DNA from: Lentinus brumalis | Lineage: Eukaryota > Basidiomycota > Agaricomycetes > Polyporales > Polyporaceae | Reading direction: 5' to 3' | Length of the DNA: 64,000 nt | NCBI GenBank assembly: GCA_001792895.1 | Contig: MARA01000026.1 | Location: 1-64,000, forward strand | Shown here: positions 10,237 through 21,403 of the stretch, piece by piece | How the letters are laid out: every line of letters begins with the position of its first letter | Position numbering within the stretch: position 1 is the first letter of the stretch | Program-made: the position numbers and the translations under genes | The notes under the pieces: generated by a model | Told to the model about the DNA's origin: nothing | What the model saw: only the letters and a program-made list of their open reading frames with translations | Database searches by the model: none

Positions 10237-12715
10237 TCAGCTGTTTACGAGAACCTCGGGTGCAATGCGTTCTTCGACCTTGTGCAGCTTCGAATTCCAC
10301 ACAGCCAGTCTCTGCGCGAGCTGGCCGATCTGCTCTCGTGAGAGCACCCGCGGCTGCACCCAGGTGATTTGCGCCTTCTGGTCGACTTGGTCAAGCGACC
10401 CCTTGATCAGCTTCAGGCTGCAGAAGAAGACAATGAGCACCGGAACTCCGAAGCGCCCAAACGTGCATACCTCAACGCTTTCATGACCAGGTGCTCTACC
10501 TCGTCCAGCGGCAGGCGTGTCTCCTCGGCAATCGTCTGGAACGACATGGTTCTGTCATACGCGCCACGCTTGAATACCGACTCGATGAGCGCCATGAGAC
10601 AGATCTTCTGTCGCAGGAACGGGTAGTTTTCTTGCAGGATCGGCTGAAGGTTCGACGCGAAAATGGTGATAAGCATCAAACAAAACGAGCAGGACGATGA
10701 CGCTAGCGCACCTCTTTGGGGAAGAGAGGGGCGAGTGCTTCAAACTTGCCGATATTGCCCTCGTTGAACGTGAACAGCAGCTTCTTGATCCACTCGTGTT
10801 GGGTATTGTCGAGTGCATCGAGGATGGGGTGCATGAGCTGTGGTCGAGCACATCATAGTGTACTGATGAGTACACGCGTCCGCATTCGGCAGGAGGGATC
10901 GGCGACGTACCAGTTCACCGAAGTTGTAGATCGTGTCGCCCAGGAAGGCGGCGATTCCGAGGTCGTGTGCACGGAGCACACGCTCCTCTTGTGTAAGATC
11001 CTTTGCAGGGTCGATACATGCAAGATACAGAAGCGAATTCTTGTAGTACGGCGCATACTCCGCTTTTGACTGCAAACGAGGCCAAGGGGCATGTGAGTGA
11101 ATGGAGGAAGAGGCGCATCGTGCACGGGGCTCAATCTCTGACCTTGTAATAGTCCGCAGCGACGCCGTAGTACGCCGCGTTCACGGACGGCTCAACGCCG
11201 GATAGCTCGTCAAGCACTTTCCATGCAGCGTCGATATCGTTCTTCGTACCCTCATGGTCGCCGTACAGGAGCTTCGCGTGAGCAAGTGTGGCTAGGAGGA
11301 GAACGTGTGCTTCAGGTGACTTCTCGGTGTTGACGCGGTCAAGCAGGTCCTTGAGAAACTGGAGGTGCGTTGCGGGATCTGCAGTGATATTGTGAGAACT
11401 TGCTCAGGCAGGTTGAACGATGAAGGATGAATATGAAACAGAAGAGTGCTCGACGAGCAGTCCACGACAGGGGCGCACAACCATGAAAAGAAGGGAAGAT
11501 GTGCGAGATCGCCGCGCATGGAGAGGTCGCGAAAGCACACATTGCTTCAAGCGTATTTTCGCACCGTAGCCTCTGCCGCACAGGAAACCACGTAGGGAAT
11601 ACACGGTGTAGACAGTTGCCGGGTGCGATAAGTTGGGTCTTTAGCTTCGTTGACAAGAGTGCCTGACTTATGCAGGACTGAGAACGTCGGAAGGATGAGA
11701 AAGTTGTAGGCACATTGGGCCGGACAATTGGGAGGTAGGGACAGCATCACAGAGCAGCCTACGAGCTAGGGTCTATCTGCGGAAATGACCTCGCCGCTGA
11801 CAGCCTCCACGCTCGAACACGCGAGCTGGTTGTCAATAACGGGATGGTGAAGAGCTGCTAGACAACCATGCTTCCACCGTCTTGCCTTTACGCCTGCTGC
11901 ACATGATCACCATGTTGCTCGCAACATGCGGAAAGTGGCAGTCCAGGTGTCCTGTTCGGTGGATGAACAGTTATCCCTGAGACATGCTGTGAAAGCTCTG
12001 GGTTCGATGCAGACACTCAGATCGACTGATATGTCTGTGAAGCCGATGCGCCCAACTACATGTCACCATCGGCCACCCGCCCTGCGGTTGATGGTTCGGG
12101 ACAGATTGTGGGACCGCCAGAATGTGAAGCAAGTCCACGGTGACACAGACAATCTGCTGACTGCCTGTCCACCGCCTAGCTCACAAGTCATGCCCACTCG
12201 CATGCTGAACGCCGTCACAGCTGGCTCTCCCATGAACTCAGGCGCCACTTCCACTTCCAATCTGCCAGTTCACCCTCTTCGACCACGCAGTGAACAGGCA
12301 AAGCGAGCAGAAGCGTAGAGTACGATAGGACTTGGACAAGGAACGGGAGCACTCACTATCAATCTCCTTCGACACCGTCACGCCCATCTCCACCAGTCTC
12401 AGCTGGTTCAGCTTCGACTCGAAATCCCGCACGAACTTGTTGAACACGTCGACGCGGTACGGTCTTGACAGTGGGTGGTCGAAGAACTCGAAGAGCTTGT
12501 TCGTCAGTTGATGCCATAGCCTACGCACAACCGTCGCATTATCAGTTCACTCGTTCAATTGAACTACGAATATATTCTGTCACGTACTTACGGCTATGAA
12601 GCGTCCGGAAAGACTCGAAGAACGGATGGAGTTCTTGTGGCGTCTCGGAAACGGCGAGGGTCAGGAACTCGTCCACATCAATCTTGGGTTTATCGACAGC
12701 CATTGGTGCAGCCAT
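10237..12715 (-). CDS. rpn9: 26S proteasome regulatory subunit RPN9 (PSMD13)
   Basis: Non-ATPase subunit of the 19S lid, acting in ubiquitin-dependent protein degradation. Seven exons: 12715-12588, 12520-12357, 11378-11143, 11069-10911, 10837-10712, 10643-10471, 10417-10237, giving 388 residues, normal for the family. Recognisable family stretches are SRKLWHQLTNKLFEFF, LLYLACIDPAKDLTQEERV, HDLGIAAFLGDTIYNFGEL, LMHPILDALDNTQHEW, the PCI/winged-helix part FQTIAEETRLPLDEVEHLVM and IKGSLDQVDQKAQITWVQPR. The start MAAPMAVDKPKIDVDEF agrees with exon structure. All splice joins keep frame. The second intron is about 980 bp, far longer than the others (about 53-74 bp). It is an intact housekeeping gene beside the mating-type region. 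Confidence 0.95.
11379..12356 (-). other. Unusually long RPN9 intron 2
   Basis: GTGAGT donor at 12356 and CTGCAG acceptor at 11379 join KEID to NPATHLQFLKD in frame. A 130-codon plus-strand open frame (11926-12318) lies inside but shows no recognisable features. No terminal repeats or target-site duplication were seen by eye, so an inserted element is only suspected. Confidence 0.6.
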
Positions 12716-14755
12716 TGCGTTCAACAACGAGATGAGATGGAGAGGAGGATGAGGAGGATGAGGAGGACAAGAAACAGAGACAAGGACGGACGATCGCAGG
12801 CGCGCAGGGCTTGCGCGTCGAGCGCCTTCGAGCGCGTGACGCGTAACACGACGCGTAGGCGCCGCTTGCACATGTTTGCCAAGAGCCTTAGATCCTAACA
12901 AGACCAAACAGCCGCCGCCTCAAGTTGTGACAAAGTTGCACTTCAATTTGTGTCTCGAACTCCTGCTTCAGTACACAAATCTCGACTTTGTCTCTTTTTT
13001 CTGGAGCTATTTTTGCTAGGCTGGTTCCAGAGTCTGCGAGTTGGACATGAGGAAAAAGATCAGTTACCCACTGGCAGAGAACACGGCCAGCGACAAAGGC
13101 CTCTACCAGTCTGTAAACTGTCTTCCGACTAGCGTCTTTGTCAACCCTTCTAAGCTACGCTTTACGGGCACATGAAGGGTTACGGGATGATACAGAACAC
13201 AACTCAAAACATACAGATGAATTCAGAATCAGTACTTGTGAAGCATGGTGCATCAGTGGCTCGGCATGTGACGCACACTTCTCTATTGGAAAGCTGCCCT
13301 CTGTGAGACGGCCTTGTCGCCATAAGGTCTGCTCTGGGCATCGACGTTGCCGGTCCGGACACGACATTCCAACGCATTGTACCTTCCATCTGCTGGTGGC
13401 TAGCCAAGGCTCGGACTTAAATGTGCTCCATGCGACCCGGAGCTGGGAATCATGCAAGCCCGAGCTGGTCCGGACTCTTGGAGGACACGTTGCGTTGCCA
13501 CGCTTCGATGGCAACATGATCTGGGCCCGGGAATCTCTCCCAACGCGACGGCGGCTCAGTGACTCTCGTGAGTTCTCTCGATCAGTACATGGTTCCCTAA
13601 CGGATTCTACTGAAAATCTCCGCACAACTCAACTCGACAAGCAGAATACCCGGCGTCCTTTCTTGACGCCGGTCCAAGCCCGGGCCTAGATCTGCCGAAG
13701 ACGGGAATACCGCACAGGTACATGGCTATCCCGCTCCAGAGCAACATCTGTGTGCTGTACAGCCAAGTTCGGGCCGCGCAAGACAGTTGCTTCTCCTGAT
13801 TAGACCGAGGAGCCGTCGGAGCCTGGACGGTTCCTTCTCACTAATACTGCAGGAAGTTTCCCCTTTCAATAGTACCCGACAGGGCCAGGTCCAACTCACG
13901 GCGGCGCATCAGTCATCGCGGATGCACAATACCTACAGTCCGGGGATCGTGCGCAAGTCAAGCCCTTCAAGGTGTGTTCCATCCATCCTCCCGTCCTGAC
14001 TGACATCTAAGTTGAAAGGATACGAAATGCATACCCACGTCCAGTCTCGTGTCCAGTTTCATCAGTGCCCTGCAGCGTCAGAAGCCTGAAGCCAGGTCAC
14101 GCTCTACAAGCACTCTGTCGTCCTCGGCATAAGGTCCGAATGCGGAGCCCCCGCGACACCCATGTGGCCCATGTCCTAAGTACCCCGTAAGCCCCGATAA
14201 CCTTCGTGAGTGCAATCTTCATGCGGGGCCTTCTCTCAGATTTTCTGAATCTCGTCCCGTGTGTTGACCACGTTCCTGTCGATGTAGATCCGCGTTTGCG
14301 ATCCAGGCGGCGTCGGTACCCTTTGTGAACCAATGGCTGTGCGGGAGCATGTCAGGGAAGCCGACTGTCACGGAGGTATGGTTAGCGCCGCCCCCGTTTT
14401 CGCCCCGGGACAACTGTTTGCTGGCAGGAGAGGTGGTGGCTCGGTCCTTACGTTTCGCACTCATGCCTCTCCGACCTGCGCCCGGGGCGCGATGCGCGGC
14501 GCTCCCACAGCCCAGCTGGAACGCCGCTGCCACAATTGATATATCTGTTATAGCCGTACGCAATCTTGCGTTTTCCACGAGCAGCGGAGCACGGACATCC
14601 TTCCGTGCGTAGTTATCGACCGTCATGGACGGACTCTGGTTGTTCATAAATGCGGACTCGTCTCGGTTGAGGGACCTCCAGAATCCAGCGACGAGCAAAG
14701 CCCACTCTCTTCTTCGACGCTCCTTCCACCTCACCCCGCTCTCCTTACGACCATC
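12716..14755. other. Divergent promoter region and gene-free DNA between RPN9 and the MFS gene
   Basis: A purine-rich GAG/GAT microsatellite (12731-12768) lies in the RPN9 leader. The rest contains open frames up to 183 codons without recognisable family features. The last ~100 bp (14650-14755) is pyrimidine-rich with CTCTTCTTCGAC and CCTTACGACCATC, typical of a fungal core promoter/leader for the downstream gene. Confidence 0.45.
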
Positions 14756-16417
14756 ATGTCTTTTCTGTCCCTGAAGGAGGCGTTGAAGAGAGTACCAACT
14801 TATGGCTCGATACCTCGGCGGAACGACCCCATCGCAGACGAAGGCGGAGCGGAGTCATACGACATTCCCGCTGACGGTGGCATCGCAGCCTGGCTGACGG
14901 TCTTCGGTGCATTCCTCGCGTTGTTCTGTTCATTCGGACAGATGAACGCATTCGGGACCTTCCAGTCGTGGTATACCACCCACCAACTCCGCGACCTCCA
15001 CCCTTCGACAATAGCATGGATCGGGTCCGTGCAACTATGGGTATTCTTCTTCTCCGTAAGTGCAATGTCCGATCGGCCTCGCCCAATTACGGCTGCTCAC
15101 ACCCATTTTGTCATTTGCAGGGCGGGTTCATCGGCCGCGTGTTCGACGTCTATGGGCCGCGGGTGATAATGGCGCTTGGGACCGTGCTCTACGTCGTCAG
15201 CATTGTGCTCACGAGCATGGCTCGCGACTACCACGAGTACATCATAGCGCAGGGTGTGCTGTCCGGACTCGGCGTGGGCATGTTGTGAGTCGCCCGTGTG
15301 GTTAGACTCGGCTATCGGAGATGCTGATCTTACTACCACGTCAGATTCTACCCGCCGTTAGCGTCCATCTCGACTCACTTCAGCAAATACCGGGCAACAG
15401 CGCTGGGAATCGCGATGGTTGGGTCGGGGATAGGTTGGTTGCATGTTCACTGGTCGCACCACCCGGACATCCTACTGATTACCCTGTTAGGTGGCACGGT
15501 TTACCCGATCCTCCTGCAGCACATGTTCGTCCGGGTCGGCTTCGTTTGCGGCGTGCGGGTCTCAGCACTCATCTGCCTGGTTCTCTGCACGACTGCAACC
15601 GCTATGGTGTCCAGGCAGACAGCAGCTTCTCCAGACCACGCCCACACCAAGGAGGACAGAGACCAAACATGGCACGGTCTGAGCGCCCTCCGGGACCCAC
15701 CATTTGCGCTCCTAGTGATCGGAAGCTGCTTCATGGCCCTCGGTGCGTGTTCACTTCATCCTCATCGCCCCCTACCCTCCGCTCCGATCCGACCGCGCCC
15801 ATGCTGACACACTACCGCCCGTGCACCGTCCACAGGTCTATTCACCCCATTCACATACATCGTCTCATACGCCTCCGACCAGGGCATCTCCCCCGACACG
15901 GCATTCTACGTGCTCGCCGTGCTCAACGCGGGGAGCGTGCTCGGGCGGATCGCACCAGCGCACTTCGCCGACGCGTTCGGACGTTTCGCGCTTCTCGTGC
16001 CGTGTGCGGCCCTCGCCGGCCTGTCCACCCTCCTGCTCTGGCCCGCCGCGCACTCGCTCGTGCCGCTGGCTGCGTATGCTGCGCTCTACGGCCTCTTCTC
16101 TGGCGCGTTCAACGCGCTCATCGTGCCCTGCATCGCTCAGATCTCGGACATCAGGGAGATCGGGATGCGCATCGGCCTGCTGTACAGTATTATCTCTTTC
16201 CCGTGAGTCACTCGTCTCCTCCTAGTGTTCCGTTGGCTGACCGCACCCGGTGCTCAGGTCGCTCATTGGAAATCCGGCAGCCGGTACTCTGCTCAGGATC
16301 ACACACGGTTCCTACTCGGGCCTCATCATCCTGAGCGGGACGAGCGTCATCATCGGGTCCCTCTTCATGCTCATGGCCAAGCTCCGCATAGACTCGAACA
16401 TCTTCGCACGTGTATAA
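14756..16417 (+). CDS. MFS transporter, monocarboxylate (MCT/MCH) family
   Basis: Integral membrane transporter. The substrate is not readable from sequence; fungal members include riboflavin (Mch5-type) and monocarboxylate-like carriers. Six exons with introns at 15056-15120, 15285-15344, 15434-15490, 15743-15835 and 16203-16257; every join restores an unbroken frame. The N-terminal cytosolic stretch (about 40 residues) ends in DGGIAAWLTVFGAFLALFCS, the MCT-family TM1 signature, followed by FGTFQSWY. TM2-3 reads WIGSVQLWVFFF then GGFIGRVFDVYGPR, the MFS loop 2-3 motif. Later segments LNAGSVLGRIAPAHFADAFG and NPAAGTLLRIT are typical of the C-half. Twelve helices can be accommodated in about 434 residues. 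Start ATG at 14756 follows a pyrimidine-rich leader. Confidence 0.9.
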
Positions 16418-17095
16418 CAAACATATCAGGGATATCTGTAGCCTCCATCGACCACAACCTAGCCTGGTCCACGGACTGCCGCATCGTGTAACATATTGTA
16501 CTTTATTCGTGTACGATCACAGTCCCCTCCGAACGTAAGTAAACATTATACACTATTTACGACAGATATTCTCGACGCTCGTACTTACAAACGAGACGCT
16601 GTCCCACTGAGACTATCATCATTCCCCGGCCATCTGCATCCCTGTCGGGCTGTCCCGCCTGTGTATGTACACCCTCACGCCGCACAGCTCACACCATTCC
16701 GGGTGTCAACCTCATGCACTTCTTTCTCCGCATCCATTCAGGTCCATCTGCTGTTCAGTTAGGCGAATTAGAACTTCGGACGAGATCGCCGTTGGCGCCG
16801 TCAGCCACAGACGCGTCAAGGCGCCAACGCGTCGCATCGCGCCTTGCCTTGCCACCGCGGATTATCCTCAGCGAAAACCTTGCAGCGCACATGATGCGAT
16901 CAAAGAATATGCCTTACAACGGAGCTCGCAGCGCAACAGGGTCACCCTCTCGGGTTACCTCTGGTAGCAGGACGCAGATCAAGCAGTAGTTGTGCATTGT
17001 CAGTAGCAAGTCAGTAGCGACCAAAAATGAGCAAGCAAAGAGTTACCAGCAAAATACAGGCAAGCAGAATGTACTGGTACAATCTCCCCGTCTTT
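16418..17095. other. Convergent intergenic region
   Basis: Lies between the 3' end of the plus-strand transporter and the 3' end of the minus-strand MYND gene. No gene-like content seen; it should contain both terminators. Confidence 0.5.
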
Positions 17096-18341
17096 CTATT
17101 GTGCGGTCACCATATCGCGCATCCATCGAAGTACGGCAGGAGTGAGGTTCCTGGACTCCAAACGCACTCTGCCTTCTCCGGGAATGTCCATCTCGATAGC
17201 ATGCGCCGGTCCCTGGTAGTTCGCGTCAGGCAAGGGCGGAGGCAGAGGAATCGTGTTATCCTCAGCGTTGAGCTTGGGTGCGCCGTCTACCGGGGGACCC
17301 GGAGGACGTTCGCTGAGCTCGTCGTCAGGCTTGCAGTATGCCTTATGGGCCTTCCAGTCCTACGACGAAGTCCGTCAGCCCAAGTGTGCGCCGAGTGCAG
17401 AAGCGGCCGTCGTACCTTCTTCTGGCACTCCTTGCTGCAATAATGCGGCTTACGTGCCATTGGGCACCGCCCACCGCACTTCATCAACGCCTTCTTCTCG
17501 TTCCCAGCGATCCCGCAGCCCGGTGCAGCGCAAATATACGCGTTCGGTGCCTTCGCGACCTTGGCAGCCTTCTTCTTTTGCTCCGCCTGATACTCTCTCG
17601 TGCGCGCCTCCTCCGCCTGCCAAAGATACGTGAGCCCGCCGTACCGGGCGCTGCGCTTGAGATCGATCCCATCGCGCTTTCCAACGTCCAGAATCCATGA
17701 CGCCGTGTACAGGGTAATGGGGCTGACGAGCCCTTCCTGCACAGCGGCGTCTGCGTACAACGCCGCGACGTAGAGGAGGTCATTTGCGAGGGTCGGGTTC
17801 GGAGTGCGCGTGGGGAGGGGATGGTCGAGGGGGAGCGTCGGGTCGCGTTCGACTGCCTCGCCGTTGTACGCGGCGCGGTGCAGCTCAAAGTAGGCGTGAG
17901 TGAGACACGAGTAGGCGCGTGCGAGGAGCGAGGGCGAGACGCGAGACGAGGGCACGGGCGTGTCGTGTTCGACGTCCGTGATCATCTCCCACACGTAGAT
18001 GGCGCGGTGGATGTTGACCTGTCTGACAGAGCAGCCGGAGTAGTATCTGCCGATGCGCCAACCGTGAGTGGATGTCTACATTGAGTCGAGGAGGTGGAGG
18101 GCTCTTACCGGAGGCCGATATCGAGCACTTTCTCGCCATCTCCCTCGTCCATTCCCGGTAACAGACTGACGAATGGGTTGCGCGAGAGGTGATCTGAGCA
18201 CTGCATGAAATGATCTTGCAGATCGGGCGTATGGCGGTAATCGTAGAGCGTTGAGTGGCGAACTCGGACGAGGACGTCCTCGTTCTCGTAGAATGGCACG
18301 TCGTCGGGCATCTCGAGGGTGAACTGAGTCAGAGTCCTCAT
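17096..18341 (-). CDS. MYND-type zinc finger protein, copy 1
   Basis: Protein of about 375 residues from three exons: 18341-18109, 18046-17416, 17359-17096. The N-terminal two thirds is helical (LLARAYSCLTHAYFELHRAA, LANDLLYVAALYADAAVQEG) and unlike any catalytic domain I know. The C-terminal part carries the MYND cluster: CAAPGCGIAGNEKKALMKC, then C, then KPHYCSKECQKK and, after the last intron, DWKAHKAYC. This supplies the CxxxxC/CxxC/HxxxC zinc ligands. The final intron splits the finger exactly between QKK and DWK, as in the paralogue at 44454-45806. MYND fingers usually mediate protein-protein contacts. Function here is unknown. Confidence 0.85.
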
Positions 18342-19693
18342 TTTGAATGTGCCCGTCGAATAACAGTACCGGGCCTTGCAAAGCGCAGTCGCGGTAAGTA
18401 AGAGTGAGGTCTCAAATTTTTAGCTTGCAAAAACGTCCAAAACGACATCCCGCGCCGCGTGGCAGCTTGGTAGTCGCTTCGGCCGAGCTTGGCACTAATA
18501 GACTACAATACCCGTCGCGCCTTGTGAAGATGTTTGTCTCCCTTAGGCAGACATTGGGTGGGCCTATTGTAGATGCGAGGACGGCCCTACGACGTCTGCT
18601 AGAGTCAAGGCCAGAGTAGTAAACACGCCCCGGGTGGCTGGCTATATCTGCGGGGTTTCAAGTGCCGAACTTCGGCATGACCATAAAAGGCTATTTTGTT
18701 ACGAATCAGTCCTGACATCCAGAGACTCTTTCGTAGTCCGCCAACGTCCGCGACGTAAGTACACATTTCACTATATCCACTGCACCGTTCAGATGATTCG
18801 AGTAGCAGGTAGCAGATTTGCCGGCACCGCTGTCTCGCACAGTACTTACTCTCGAAGGCCTCGTTCGAAGCATGTCTTCGCTGGACCGGGTCGTTCGGAT
18901 TCGTTCAAGAAATCAACAGCAGCGGCACAGCGCCGCTCGCAGGATCGCCCGATGGGACCTCACACACTCTCTCGGCTCAACCTCCTTCGATACAGCTTCT
19001 TTCATACCGAATTACTTCCACTATCGTTCCACCGGCCCCTCGCGGGTTTAGAGCGACGACTTACGCGCTTATCTATCCATCTGGAGGCTGCGCGTGTCGA
19101 CATAGGTCGACATGCAGTGGCATACTGGCATGATGCATGCAGTACGCCGAACGAGGCTAGCCGCCTCGCAATGCGTCGCTCACTCGTGCGCAGAAGAGTC
19201 GCCTTCCTCGCCCGCGCAAGTCATATGGGCGAATCAGCCTCAATGGGGTGAAGTAATATGATACTGCTCTGGACAGCTATCATGACTGAGCATTCGTTTT
19301 TACTTTCAGAATGGTCCAACTAGTACGCGGTTACACTGGCCATGAAGGTTCAACATGAGGTCCGGTACAAGCACCATGGTGTTCCCATGCAGCACTGCTC
19401 CGGGTTCGGATCACCCTTCTACTTCTCCCGATAGCGCCAGATTATGTCGCAAACATACATACGGTGTCCGACGGCCAGCGTCCTATACGACGACTATTCA
19501 GTCGTGTACTATATAGGGCCTGCCTGACCCACGGATGCCATCATCATATCCCTCTACGCGACTTCGGGGTCACCCTTCGAAATCAAGGATGTCTTCGGGT
19601 GCAGATGCCGCCGCCGCCGCCGCCGCGGCGTCACTATACAACCGAATGTGCGTCTCATAGCTCGAGGTTTATTGTCACAGAGAACGCTTGCTG
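18342..19693. other. Intergenic, no gene seen; contains a CCG microsatellite
   Basis: A 205-codon plus-strand open frame (18634-19251) lacks recognisable features and is judged spurious. A GCC/CCG trinucleotide run lies at 19607-19630. The region holds the divergent promoters of the MYND gene and the downstream DUF6533 gene. Confidence 0.45.
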
Positions 19694-21403
19694 ATGACCC
19701 GGGACAGATATACCGATAAGTACTGCGAGGTGGCAGCCGCGGGTGCGTTCATTCTATTGCAACTTGCTCGTCCACGTCAACCTGACCCTTTCTCTCGCCC
19801 TAGTTCTCTTCACCTACGACTCCCTCATCACGTTCGATCGAGAGGTGGCGTACTTCTGGACCGCCAAGCGCATCAGCGGAGCTTCACTTTTGTTCTTCGC
19901 GAACAAGTCGATATCTTCAATACTCTATGCCACAGCGTGGATCCATTTTGCATCTTTCCCGTCAAATAAGGTTAGCAGTGGTCTCCAGTCCATCTCATGG
20001 CAAATCTGATCGCAAGTAGAGGTTCGTGTGGGTTCGCAGGAGCTCAGCTCACTCCGCATTGACTATGGACGTCTACAGTTGTTCGGTGTTTGCAGATACG
20101 CAATGGGCCTTGTTCATAACGCAGTTCATTCCTGGCGCAGGTGTGTTGTGCGTCCACTTCTGAATTCACCGTCCCTGACACGTGCGAACAGCTTTCTCTG
20201 CCCTCCGTGCGTATGTTCTGAGCAGGCGCAAGCTCCTGGGACTATTGGTGTTCGCTCTGTCTCTAGCCCCCGTAGGCGGTAATCTGGTGAGTGCATGTCG
20301 GATATTCCTTGAAGGATGTCCACCGACACAACGGAGACGGAGGAGTGATGTTTCGCCATGCAGGCTTGGTATGGCTATCATTTCTCAGGAGAGAACCTCC
20401 CGCCGTTCGGATGCCTCAGGACAGACAACACAACTCCCGCACTAGACCTCAGGTTCGGCCTTTACGATGTCGTCTCGTACAGTGGTAGTACTGATACTTT
20501 ACCAGGCGTAGGTTTGCTAGCATTCATCTGCAATGGCCCATACTGATTCAAGGAACGGCGCAGTGGTACTCATTTCTCGAGTACCGCTTATCCTTTCCGA
20601 CATGATACTCATCTATATCACATGGATCAAGCTCAGTAGTTGGGTCGTACGAAGGCATATCAAGCAGTCCAGAATACTCTCCTTGTCAGACATCCTCCTT
20701 CACGGTGGTATGTCTCTCTACCAACATTGACGTGTACTCATGCTGGGACGTCGCGGCTTACCACCACTTCTTTGGCATTCCAGGCATTATTTACTTCGTG
20801 TACGTCAAGGAATAACAGTCGTAATATGGCGTGACAGACTCGAGCACCATTCATCTTCAGAATCCTGCTCATTTTGAACATCGTGCACATCACCTTCACG
20901 TCCACGGAGGTAAGCCGCACTCGTCGCTCTGTTCTGCCTCACGCATGCACCATCTGATTATACTTGGGCCAGCTGGCAGGTGGATCCTTCTCTGGAGGGA
21001 GCGAACTACCACTGTTCACTGGCCTGTACGCGTCTCACTGCTGGGTTATCCTCCAGAGGGCGACCGTCTACTCACAACACCGTCTAACCCATGCAGACTC
21101 ACAACGGTCATCATCTCGCGCTTCCTCCTCGAACTGCAACAGGCGAGCCAGATAGCCGTCAGGGTCGATCTTGACGATCCGTCGCAATCCTTCAGGAACC
21201 CATGGGACAGCACACCGAGCTTCATCTCGTCTCTCGGAGGTTTCATCAATTCAGATCATCCGGCGCTGTCGGACGATGATGATGCTTTCGAGTCGCAAGT
21301 TGGCGCGCTCTCAGAGGCCCGGGGGATGGCGACGACAAGAGAATCAACGCAGAGTCACCGTCCGCCTAGTCTCGAAGCACGCGATCCGAGTCCCAGGGAT
21401 TGA
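19694..21403 (+). CDS. DUF6533-type seven-helix membrane protein
   Basis: Member of a large Agaricomycete family of unknown function with a receptor-like topology. The N-terminal signature is split by an intron (19743-19803): KYCEVAAA joins to VLFTYDSLITFDREVAYFW. Later helices follow: FSALRAYVLSRRKLLGLL, ISRVPLILSDMILIYITW, IIYFVILLILNIVHITFT, and TTVIISRFLLELQQA at the end of the last helix. A Ser/Asp-rich cytosolic tail (NSDHPALSDDDDAFESQ) ends at 21403. Other introns: about 20485-20563, and short ones near 20710-20790, 20800-20860, 20910-20972 and 21030-21096. The join after FPSNK (19970) to SCSVFADTQW (about 20080) does not stay in frame with the obvious sites, so exon 3 is uncertain. 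Confidence 0.75.

Noticed and set aside
11926..12318. 130-codon plus-strand frame as a nested gene in the RPN9 intron
   Set aside because: No recognisable features and no promoter or splice support; kept only as a remark on the long intron.
13138..13689. 183-codon plus-strand frame
   Set aside because: No domain-like composition, overlapped by a 156-codon frame on the opposite strand.
15321..16334. 337-codon plus-strand frame inside the MFS transporter
   Set aside because: Out-of-frame shadow of the transporter exons; the transporter frame has full family signatures and clean introns.
18634..19251. 205-codon plus-strand frame
   Set aside because: No recognisable segment and no splice context.
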